From: Pseudomonadota bacterium | Lineage (GTDB): Bacteria; Pseudomonadota; Gammaproteobacteria; Pseudomonadales; Azotimanducaceae | Length of the DNA stretch: 7,169 bases | NCBI GenBank assembly: GCA_027621895.1 | Contig: JAQCAK010000087.1 | Location: 1 to 7,169, forward strand | Direction: 5' to 3' | Shown: positions 1 to 6,159 of the stretch, in pieces | Layout of the letters: each line of letters begins with the position of its first letter | How positions within the stretch are numbered: the stretch's first letter is position 1 | Program-made: the position numbers and the translations under genes | Notes under the pieces: model-generated | Databases searched by the model: none | Told to the model about the DNA's origin: nothing | What the model saw: only the letters and a program-made list of their open reading frames with translations

Positions 1-926
1 TGCTGCCGGAGGTTTTGAACGATGTGTCAGAGGTGGACACCTCGGCCACGGTACTGGGCCATGAACTCAAGCTGCCGGTGATGCTGGCGCCAATTGGCTC
101 ACTCCAGGTATTCGATCCGCACGGCGGGGCCAGCGCGGCCCGGGCTGCGGCTGATTCCGGTGTCATCAGTATTGCCAGCTCCGTCTGTACCCCTGACATC
201 GAGGAGATCGCGGCAGCCTCAGGGGCACCCAAGATCTATCAGCTGTACGTTCGCGGTGATGACCACTGGCTGGATGAGAAGATTCAGCGAGTGATCGACA
301 GCGGCTATGTCGCATTCTGCCTGACAGTGGATACCGCCGTGGTGAGCCGGCGTGAAAGGGATATCGCCAAGCGGGTTGTCCCAACGTCAGTGGCAACACC
401 CGGTGACTTCAGGTTCCAGGCCAGCATGAGCTGGAAGACCGTTGCCCGGATACGCAGGGACTTTGAGATTCCACTCATCCTCAAGGGCATCACCCGCGTT
501 GACGATGCGCTGAAGGCCCTGGACCACGGTGTCAGCATGATCTACGTTTCCAACCATGGCGGACGTCAGCTGGACCAGTCCGTGGGTACAATGACCGTCC
601 TGCCGGACATCGTGAAGGCCGTCAACGGTCAGGCTGAGGTCGCGGTGGATGGCGGTTTCTACCGAGGCACAGACATCCTCAAGGCCATCGCCATGGGTGC
701 CGGTGCCGTCGGACTTGGCCGGCTTGAGGGCTGGGCCCTGGCGGCAGGCGGCGTGCCCGCATTGAACCGATGCCTGACGCTCCTGCGCCGTGAGATTGCC
801 ATTGGTATGGCACTCTGCGGTGTGAATACCCTGTCGGGACTTAATCCTGGTCATGTGATACCGGCCGAGGTGGTCTCTGACTCTGACCTGTTGAGCGCGT
901 TCCCGCTGCTGGACGAAGGCTATTGA
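1..926 (+). CDS. FMN-dependent alpha-hydroxy-acid dehydrogenase/oxidase (5' end outside window)
   Basis: Member of the FMN-dependent alpha-hydroxy-acid dehydrogenase family (lactate, glycolate and mandelate oxidases/dehydrogenases), which oxidise an L-2-hydroxy acid to the 2-oxo acid and pass electrons to O2, a quinone or a cytochrome. The frame is open to the left edge (residues LPEVL precede NDVSEVDTS), so the TTG at 15 is probably internal. About 307 residues are visible; the family usually has 360-400, so the N-terminus is missing. Counting from the codon at 15: FMN-barrel segment LPVMLAPIGS (20-29), YQLYV (75-79), LTVDTAVVSRRERD (103-116), LILKGI with the FMN-contacting Lys (154-159), signature SNHGGRQ (179-185) with catalytic His181 and Arg184, then DGGFYRGTD and GAGAVGLGR for the FMN phosphate. 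The usual GRP after the last motif is GRL, followed by EGWALAAGG, which suggests a subfamily apart from classical LldD. Substrate and electron acceptor cannot be read from sequence. The stop overlaps the next start (TTGA), which implies translational coupling to the sigma gene. Confidence 0.93.
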   Translation, partial: LPEVLNDVSEVDTSATVLGHELKLPVMLAPIGSLQVFDPHGGASAARAAADSGVISIASSVCTPDIEEIAAASGAPKIYQLYVRGDDHWLDEKIQRVIDSGYVAFCLTVDTAVVSRRERDIAKRVVPTSVATPGDFRFQASMSWKTVARIRRDFEIPLILKGITRVDDALKALDHGVSMIYVSNHGGRQLDQSVGTMTVLPDIVKAVNGQAEVAVDGGFYRGTDILKAIAMGAGAVGLGRLEGWALAAGGVPALNRCLTLLRREIAIGMALCGVNTLSGLNPGHVIPAEVVSDSDLLSAFPLLDEGY

Positions 927-1549
927 GCACGGCGTTCGAAACCGAATCTGACCTGATTGAGGCCATGGCAGCTGAACGCGATGACGCGTTCCGCGAGGCC
1001 ATCCGCCGGTACCAGTCTCCCATGATGGCGGTGGCCATGAGCCTGGTTGGAGACAAACTGGCTGACGAGGTAGTACAGGAGGCCTGGCTGTCCGCCCTTC
1101 GCGCTATTGGCAGCTTTGAGCAGCGCAGTTCACTGAAAACCTGGTTGCTGCGCATCGTCGCCAACGAGGGCAAGACCCGCCTGCGAAGGGAAAACCGCCA
1201 GACTTCGCTGGATGCCATGCTGGAAGTCGATCCCTACTTCCGGGAGCGCTTTGATTCAACCGGTCACTGGACCGCTGCGCCTGCAGCCTGGGAAGCGGAT
1301 ACGCCCGAAGCGCTCCTCACCCGGGATGAACTGCAGCACTGCATCGAGCAGACCATGATGCAGCTGCCCGGGTTACAGCAAGCCGCGCTGAACCTTCGTG
1401 AACGCCAGGGCATGTCCATGAAAGAACTCTGTAACATTCTGGAGGTGAGCGAATCCAATGTGCGGGTACTGCTGCATCGCGCCAGGATGAGAGTTTTTCG
1501 CACCATCGAACATTTCGAGACAACCGGCGAATGCCAACCGGGAGAATGA
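923..1549 (+). CDS. ECF-type RNA polymerase sigma factor (sigma-70 family)
   Basis: Extracytoplasmic-function sigma factor, 208 residues from a TTG start. Region 2 spans about residues 22-92 (AFREAIRRYQSPMMAVAMSL, then DEVVQEAWLSALRAIGSF and LKTWLLRIVANEGKTRLRRE), covering core binding and -10 recognition. Region 4 spans about 135-190 (MMQLPGLQQAALNLRERQGMS, then ELCNILEVSESNVRVLLHRARMRVF), a clear helix-turn-helix for -35 recognition. Between them is a rather long linker of about 40 residues containing GHWTAAPAAWEADTPEALL; a similar W-rich linker is, from memory, typical of one ECF subgroup. There is no region 1.1 or 3. The TTG overlaps the TGA of the upstream dehydrogenase, with GAAGG at 915-919 only 3 nt away. 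An ATG at 965 (MAAERDD) is the alternative start and would still keep region 2 whole. The gene is followed by its likely anti-sigma partner with another overlap. Its activating signal is unknown. Confidence 0.95.
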   Translation: MSTAFETESDLIEAMAAERDDAFREAIRRYQSPMMAVAMSLVGDKLADEVVQEAWLSALRAIGSFEQRSSLKTWLLRIVANEGKTRLRRENRQTSLDAMLEVDPYFRERFDSTGHWTAAPAAWEADTPEALLTRDELQHCIEQTMMQLPGLQQAALNLRERQGMSMKELCNILEVSESNVRVLLHRARMRVFRTIEHFETTGECQPGE

Positions 1550-1779
1550 CCTTGTTTAACTGCAGAGATATCAGTGAACGCGCCACCGACTACCAGGAAA
1601 ACAGGATGTCCTGGCGGGAGCGCCTGAACTGGAAACTCCATCTGCTCATCTGCCGGGACTGCCAGCGATTCGTTTCGCAGTTTCTGGTGATGGTTCGTGC
1701 CCTGCAGCGTCCCCTGCCTGAAACCACTGAGAAAGAAGTGCAGGATCAGCTGCGCAGGGTCAAAGAAGCACGATCCTGA
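1546..1779 (+). CDS. Small zinc-finger (zf-HC2/ZAS) anti-sigma factor
   Basis: Probable cognate anti-sigma factor of the ECF sigma gene before it. It is a 77-residue soluble protein with the ZAS zinc pattern: Cys6 near the N-terminus, then His32-x3-Cys36-x2-Cys39 in HLLICRDC. These residues would bind Zn and pack the helices that block the sigma factor. There is no membrane helix, so it should act in the cytoplasm, and the Cys/Zn cluster could be a redox or thiol-stress sensor, as in other ZAS proteins (MseR of Neisseria is a similarly short example). Three starts are possible. ATG 1531 lies inside the sigma gene. ATG 1546 overlaps the sigma stop as ATGA and is used here. TTG 1552 would give MFNCRD, the usual M-x-N-C beginning of such proteins, with GGGAGA at 1540-1545 spaced 6 nt before it. 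The C-terminal tail (EKEVQDQLRRVKEARS) is charged and probably helical. The family call is firm; pairing with the sigma factor is inferred from adjacency. Confidence 0.85.
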   Translation: MTLFNCRDISERATDYQENRMSWRERLNWKLHLLICRDCQRFVSQFLVMVRALQRPLPETTEKEVQDQLRRVKEARS

Positions 1780-1814
1780 GCCAGCTCACCCCCCGCACTC
1801 CTCGCAGGGAAACC

Positions 1815-3962
1815 TCAAGGTGTGCCCCGCCGCCAGGCATGAAACTTCTCGGCAATATCCAGTGCCCAGTCGGGTTTGTGGCTCTTGCGCCACTCGCTCG
1901 CGGCGAACTTGTTCATCTCTATCATGGTGGGATAAACATGGATCGTGCCCATGATCTTCGACAGTGAAATGCCGCACTTCATCGCCAGGGTAAACTCACT
2001 GATCAGGTCACCGGCATGGTCCGCCGCAATGGTCACGCCCAGAATCTTGTCCTTGCCAGGAACCGTCAGGACTTTGACCAGTCCGTGCGCTTCTTCTTCG
2101 GCGAGCGCGCGATCCAGGCCGGCAACGTTATAGGTGGTCACCTCGTAATCGATGCCTTTTTCTTTCGCCTCGGATTCATTGAGTCCCACCCGGGCGACTT
2201 CCGGTGAGCAGAAGGTCGCCCAGGGGATCACGGAGTAGTCCACGCGGAACCTGCGAAACACGCCAAACAGCGCGTTGACCGCCGCGTACCAGGCCATGTG
2301 GGATGCGGTGTGTGTGAACTGGTAAGGGCCTGCGACGTCACCAATGGCGTAGATATTCGGGAAGTTGGTGCGCAGGTAATCGTCTACGGCCACGGTACCG
2401 TTACCATTCAGGGTGATGCCCAGTTCTTCCAGACCCAGCCCTGCCGTGTTGGCACGCCGACCCACCGCAACCAGCAGCTTGTCGAAGCCGATTTCCTTGA
2501 TGCTGCCATCGGGATCCGTAACCTGCAGGGCGAAACCCTCACCCGATGACACCACGGCTTCCGCCCTGTGTCCGGTCAACACCGAAACACCTTCCTGCTC
2601 CAGGCGCGCCTGGATCATGACCGAGAACTCCTCATCCTCACGGGACAGGATGTTGGGCAGCAGTTCCACCTGGGTCACCTGGCTGCCGAGCCGTGCAAAT
2701 GCCTGGGTCAGCTCGGTACCGATGGGGCCGCCACCCAGCACCACCAGCCGTTCCGGCAGGGTTTCCAGCTGCCAGAGGTTATCGGACGTCAGGTAGTCGA
2801 CCTGGTCAATATCCCTGATCGGCGGGACGAAGGGCTCTGCGCCGGACGCGATAATAATGTTGCGGGTCGAAATGGTTTTGCCGTTCACTTCCACATGCCA
2901 GGGAGAAACGATCCTGCCGTGGCCCTGCTCCACATCAACCCCCAGGCTCTCGTACCGCTCGACAGAATCATGGGGTTCTATGGCCTTGATGACCCGCTGC
3001 ACCCGCTGCATGATCTGCTTCAGGTCAACGTCCACTTCTGTATCCACAAACCCCAGACTGCCGGCTCGCCGGGTGTCCTGGGCAAACTTCGCCGAACGGA
3101 TCAGCGACTTGCTCGGGACACAGCCCGTGTTCAGACAGTCACCACCCATTTTGTGCTTCTCGATCAGCGTCACTTTCGCCTTCACGGTGGCGGCAATCAG
3201 CGCAGCCACCAGCCCCCCGGAGCCAGCACCAATCACCACCATATCGGTATCAAAGCCCGAGGGTTTCTGGAGACCACGATAGACCTGGCGAGCCTTGATG
3301 AAGTCAACCAGACGCTTGGCCAGCAGTGGAAAGATACCCAGCAACACGAAGGACGTGATCAACCCGGGCGACAGGACATCCCCCGCGCTCTCGATCTGGC
3401 CCAGCTGGGTGCCGGCATTGACGTAAACGATGGTCCCGGCCAGCATGCCAATCTGCGAAACCAGGAAATACTGGATAGCGGGCATCTTCGTCACCGCCAT
3501 GGCGATGTTAATGGCCCAGAAAGGAAAGACCGGTACCAGCCGCAGGGTAAACAGGTAAAAGGCCCCTTCTCTTTCCACGCCGCGATTGATGGTCTCGAGC
3601 TGGCGGGAAAATTTCTCCTGGACCTGCTCCCGAAACAGCCAGCGGGCAATAAGCATGGCCAGGGTTGCGCCAATGGTCGACGCAAACGACACGAAAACCA
3701 CGCCCCAGAACACGCCAAACAGGGCACCGGCGACGAGAGTCAGGGCTGTGGCCGCCCCCGGCAGGGAAACGGCTGTCGCCACAACGTAGATCGCAAAGAA
3801 TACAGACACAAATTCAAGCGGCCGGCTGGCCGCCAGTTCAACAAGATTCTGCTGCTCTGCCTTGATTCGATCCAGCGTCAGGTAAGCGCCCAGGTCAAAG
3901 TAGAAAAACAGTCCGACAACCAGCACCACCAGCGCCAGCGCAATCCATTTAGACAGTTTCAT
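1815..3962 (-). CDS. DedA/TVP38 (VTT) membrane domain fused to FAD-dependent disulfide oxidoreductase
   Basis: A 715-residue two-part protein. Residues 6-22 form a first membrane helix. About 50-220 form a VTT/TVP38 (SNARE-associated, DedA-like) membrane domain with its hallmark LRLVPVFPFWAINIAM (140-155). About 237-700 form a class I pyridine nucleotide-disulfide oxidoreductase with an FAD dinucleotide fold VVIGAGSGG (242-250), redox-active pair GGDCLNTGC (Cys276, Cys281) followed by VPSKS, an NAD(P)-binding motif VLGGGPIG (408-415) with Glu433 at the end of the second strand hinting at NADH, the second FAD motif YAIGDVAG (538-545), and a C-terminal dimerisation domain. The C-terminus reads HVYPTMIE: the usual catalytic His of HPT is Tyr677, with Glu682 kept. 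It lacks the MerA heavy-metal domain and C-terminal Cys pair, so mercuric reductase is unlikely. The likely role is a membrane-anchored NAD(P)H-dependent disulfide or quinone reductase of unknown substrate. Start at 3962 is chosen because AAGGA lies 8 nt upstream; an in-frame start at 4022 would add 20 non-membrane residues. Confidence 0.92.
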   Translation of the reverse strand: MKLSKWIALALVVLVVGLFFYFDLGAYLTLDRIKAEQQNLVELAASRPLEFVSVFFAIYVVATAVSLPGAATALTLVAGALFGVFWGVVFVSFASTIGATLAMLIARWLFREQVQEKFSRQLETINRGVEREGAFYLFTLRLVPVFPFWAINIAMAVTKMPAIQYFLVSQIGMLAGTIVYVNAGTQLGQIESAGDVLSPGLITSFVLLGIFPLLAKRLVDFIKARQVYRGLQKPSGFDTDMVVIGAGSGGLVAALIAATVKAKVTLIEKHKMGGDCLNTGCVPSKSLIRSAKFAQDTRRAGSLGFVDTEVDVDLKQIMQRVQRVIKAIEPHDSVERYESLGVDVEQGHGRIVSPWHVEVNGKTISTRNIIIASGAEPFVPPIRDIDQVDYLTSDNLWQLETLPERLVVLGGGPIGTELTQAFARLGSQVTQVELLPNILSREDEEFSVMIQARLEQEGVSVLTGHRAEAVVSSGEGFALQVTDPDGSIKEIGFDKLLVAVGRRANTAGLGLEELGITLNGNGTVAVDDYLRTNFPNIYAIGDVAGPYQFTHTASHMAWYAAVNALFGVFRRFRVDYSVIPWATFCSPEVARVGLNESEAKEKGIDYEVTTYNVAGLDRALAEEEAHGLVKVLTVPGKDKILGVTIAADHAGDLISEFTLAMKCGISLSKIMGTIHVYPTMIEMNKFAASEWRKSHKPDWALDIAEKFHAWRRGTP

Positions 3963-3970
3963 GGGAGCTT

Positions 3971-3975
3971 TCCTT
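3971..3975 (-). promoter_or_regulatory. Ribosome binding site of the VTT-oxidoreductase fusion gene
   Basis: Read on the minus strand this is AAGGA, 8 nt before the ATG at 3962. It is the clearest Shine-Dalgarno sequence in the window, and it decides the start of the fusion gene in favour of 3962 over the in-frame codon at 4022. Confidence 0.75.
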
Positions 3976-4083
3976 TTATGACAAACATTGATTTCAGGTA
4001 TCGACAGCCAAAGCAACGGCAAATCCGGACAGGCCCCGCACCTTGCGACGCACCATCAGGACTTACGTCGACAACAGCAGAAC

Positions 4084-4110
4084 AGACGCGTGAAACCCGA
4101 ATTGGTTACA
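4084..4110 (-). promoter_or_regulatory. Candidate ECF-type promoter facing the fusion gene
   Basis: On the minus strand TGTAACC (4110-4104) is followed after 15 nt by CGTCT (4088-4084). This resembles ECF promoters that combine an AAC-containing -35 element with a CGTC-like -10 element. It lies just past the stop of the GIY-YIG gene and would give the fusion mRNA a leader of about 115 nt. It is a plausible target of the ECF sigma factor encoded at 923-1549. GTAACC also occurs by chance inside other genes here, for example near 5931, and no second promoter copy is available for comparison, so the call is weak. Confidence 0.25.
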
Positions 4111-4138
4111 GCTCGCGACATGATAAACACTTATGCGC

Positions 4139-4468
4139 TTAAAGGCGTGCCACTGGACCGCTTGATGAGAAACCTGAACGACACAGTTCAGACAGGCTGA
4201 TGCTGTCCCAGCCCGGATTAACCGATTCCACCAGCTGTACAAGCCCGGCCCGATTCAGGCGGCGCAGTTCGAGTTCCCGATCCACGGCTTCTTCCAGGTC
4301 ACTGATCGCTTCGACGTAAACCAGTTTCTGCCAGACTCGCCGCCGCTTGCGCATCCGGTTCACCCGTTCACGGTGACGCTGCACGCCTCGACCCAGGTCA
4401 CCGGTAACGCCGATCGACAGGTATCGATGATGTCGGCTGGAGAGAATGTAAAGATAATAGAATTTCAT
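4139..4468 (-). CDS. Degenerate GIY-YIG nuclease family protein
   Basis: A 109-residue protein related to the small single-domain GIY-YIG proteins often annotated as excinuclease ABC subunit C domain proteins. It starts MKFYYLYILSS, matching the family opening YYVYIL, and continues IGVTGDLGRGVQRH, KLVYVEAISDLEEAVDRELELRR and a C-terminal LVQLVESVNPGWDSIS that parallels the family ending IESxNPEWRDLS. Key positions are altered. The Tyr of YIG is Ser18 (LSIG), and the Arg expected four residues after the Asp of the TxDL motif is Gly28 (DLGRG). The usual Gly-Phe-Thr...Arg-Tyr segment is replaced by a basic run RMRKRRR (38-44). The expected metal-binding Glu is kept as Glu65. The protein is therefore probably catalytically impaired: either a non-nuclease DNA- or RNA-binding derivative or a gene in decay. 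The frame is intact. Start at 4468 is chosen because family members begin MKxYYxY; it has no good ribosome binding site. An in-frame ATG at 4546 would add 26 unrelated residues. Confidence 0.72.
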   Translation of the reverse strand: MKFYYLYILSSRHHRYLSIGVTGDLGRGVQRHRERVNRMRKRRRVWQKLVYVEAISDLEEAVDRELELRRLNRAGLVQLVESVNPGWDSISLSELCRSGFSSSGPVARL

Positions 4469-4593
4469 GTGGCCAGCGTGACTGATCACCTGCAGGGAGA
4501 GACAGCCGACATTTCCCTTCATGCTGTAAGCCAGAGAGGCAGGCATCGTAGGTTTCTGCAGGGAGTTTCTGTTTTGCAGGCGAGCCCTTTAGT

Positions 4594-6156
4594 ATGATGA
4601 ATCCCATGAATGTACCCATTAGCCGAACGCCTGCCTGGCAGACACTGACAGACCTGGCGAAGCGCCCCCTGGATATCAGGACACTGATCGAGGAAACCGG
4701 CCGAGTCGAACAACTGACGCTCGGCACGTCATTGATCTCTGCCGACCTTTCAAAACAAAGACTGGACACCAGAGTACTCGATGCGCTGCTGGACCTGGCG
4801 CAGGAGGCGGACGTCAGCGGCCGCGCACTGAAAATGGCGGAAGGCACCGCCATCAATGAAACAGAACATCGTGCGGTACTGCATACCGCCCTGCGCCAAC
4901 CGTCTGACAGGCTCCCGGCAGGTTTGCGGGACCACCTGACCAGTGAACGCAATGCCATGCTCAGGATCGCTACAGCGATTCGCGACGGCAGCTGGCAGGG
5001 ATCCACAGGCAGGGCCATCACCGACGTCGTGAACATCGGCATTGGCGGATCAGACCTCGGGCCAAAAATGGCCTGCGCAGCACTCCGTGAATTCTGCGAC
5101 GGGCCACGTTGTCACTTTATCTCCAACGTGGACGGTGCCGAGATCAACACGCTGCTGACCGGCCTGGATGCCGCCACCACCGTGATGATTATTTCAAGCA
5201 AGACCTTCACCACCGTGGAAACGCTCACCAATGCCCGGACCATGCTGGACTGGTTCGAGCAGAACCTGGTAATCGCAAAGCCCCAGGGCAGCCCCCATTG
5301 CATCGGCGTCACCAACGACGTGGAGAAAGCAAAGGCTTTCGGCATTCCGGAATCACAGCTGCTGACCTTTATCGATGCCATCGGCGGCAGATACTCCGTC
5401 TGGTCTTCGATCGGCCTGCCCGTGGCTATCGCAACCGGCGCCGGGGGGTTCGAGGCCATGCTGGCCGGTGGGGCGGAAATGGACGCACACTTCCAGACAG
5501 CAGAGCCAGCTGCCAACCTGCCCCTGCTGATGGGCCTGATCGGTGTCTGGTACAACAATTTCCTGGGAATGCGCTCCCATGCAGTCATCCCCTATTGCCA
5601 GCGGCTGAGCCTGTTCGTCGATCATCTCCAGCAACTCGACATGGAGAGCAACGGCAAATCCGCAACCCTGTCAGGAGACTTCGTGGAATGGGATACCGGC
5701 CCGGTGGTCTGGGGACAGACCGGCACCAACGGCCAGCATGCATTCTTCCAGCTGCTGCACCAGGGCACACAGGTCGTACCCGTCGATTTTATCGGCCTGG
5801 CCAGCGACCCGCTCAGCAGCCCCCGGCATCACCGGATCCTCATGGCCAACATGATTGCGCAATCAGAAGCACTGATGCTGGGGCGATCCAGCGAGGACCC
5901 GCACCGCCACTATCCCGGTAACCGGCCCAGCACGACCATCCTGCTGGATGCACTGACACCGGCATCTCTCGGTCAGCTGCTTGCCCTCTACGAGCACAAG
6001 GTGTTTGTCCAGGGATGCGTTTGGCAGGTGAACTCTTTTGATCAGTGGGGCGTGGAGCTTGGCAAGCAGCTGGCAACCAGCCTGCTTGAGGATGGCCAGG
6101 CCGGGCATGATCCGTCCACCACCGCGCTCATGAAGAAAACCGGACTGCACGGCTGA
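4594..6156 (+). CDS. pgi: Glucose-6-phosphate isomerase
   Basis: Interconverts glucose 6-phosphate and fructose 6-phosphate in the cytoplasm, linking glycolysis/gluconeogenesis with the pentose phosphate and Entner-Doudoroff routes. At 520 residues it is slightly shorter than the 549-residue E. coli enzyme, and the difference lies largely before GNRPS (442-446), where an insertion present in E. coli is missing. Both sugar-isomerase lobes are intact: VVNIGIGGSDLGP (145-157), SNVDG (177-181), phosphate-binding SSKTFTT (201-207), signature DAIGGRYSVWSSIGL (261-275) with Arg266, QLDMESNGKS with catalytic Glu351, GTNGQHAFFQLLHQG with His382, and FDQWGVELGKQL with Lys491. ATG codons at 4594, 4597 and 4606 could all start it. 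None has a strong ribosome binding site; GCGAG at 4580-4584 fits 4594 best. The gene is followed after 3 nt by the SAM-dependent enzyme gene and is probably co-transcribed with it. Confidence 0.98.
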   Translation: MMNPMNVPISRTPAWQTLTDLAKRPLDIRTLIEETGRVEQLTLGTSLISADLSKQRLDTRVLDALLDLAQEADVSGRALKMAEGTAINETEHRAVLHTALRQPSDRLPAGLRDHLTSERNAMLRIATAIRDGSWQGSTGRAITDVVNIGIGGSDLGPKMACAALREFCDGPRCHFISNVDGAEINTLLTGLDAATTVMIISSKTFTTVETLTNARTMLDWFEQNLVIAKPQGSPHCIGVTNDVEKAKAFGIPESQLLTFIDAIGGRYSVWSSIGLPVAIATGAGGFEAMLAGGAEMDAHFQTAEPAANLPLLMGLIGVWYNNFLGMRSHAVIPYCQRLSLFVDHLQQLDMESNGKSATLSGDFVEWDTGPVVWGQTGTNGQHAFFQLLHQGTQVVPVDFIGLASDPLSSPRHHRILMANMIAQSEALMLGRSSEDPHRHYPGNRPSTTILLDALTPASLGQLLALYEHKVFVQGCVWQVNSFDQWGVELGKQLATSLLEDGQAGHDPSTTALMKKTGLHG

Positions 6157-6159
6157 TCC

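Noticed and set aside
387..854. A 155-codon minus-strand open frame opposite the hydroxy-acid dehydrogenase
   Set aside because: It is antisense to conserved catalytic motifs of the dehydrogenase, with no domain signal of its own.
1815..3962. Mercuric reductase (merA)
   Set aside because: There is no heavy-metal-associated domain and no C-terminal Cys pair, and a VTT membrane domain is fused in front; no other mer genes are nearby.
2568..4142. A 524-codon plus-strand open frame opposite the fusion gene
   Set aside because: It is antisense to a clearly recognisable two-domain protein; its translation is rich in His, Gln and Arg with no domain or membrane pattern, as expected of a shadow frame in GC-rich DNA.
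3988..4200. A 70-codon plus-strand open frame (inner ATG at 4120) between the fusion gene and the GIY-YIG gene
   Set aside because: It has no ribosome binding site at either start, overlaps the GIY-YIG gene end and the likely promoter region, and has no recognisable domain. The short stretch after 4120 looks protein-like, but not enough to call.
4490..4565. Two copies of CTGCAGGGAG before pgi as a direct repeat
   Set aside because: Ten bases repeated once about 65 nt apart, without flanking symmetry or further copies in the intergenic region; chance is a sufficient explanation.
4567..4595. A sigma-70-like promoter for pgi (TTCTGT, 17 nt, TAGTAT)
   Set aside because: The -35 match is poor and the -10 element overlaps the first ATG, so it would work only if translation began at 4606 on an almost leaderless mRNA.
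5109..5921. A 270-codon plus-strand open frame inside pgi
   Set aside because: It lies wholly within pgi in another frame, and its composition (Arg, His, Pro, Gly) is typical of a shadow.
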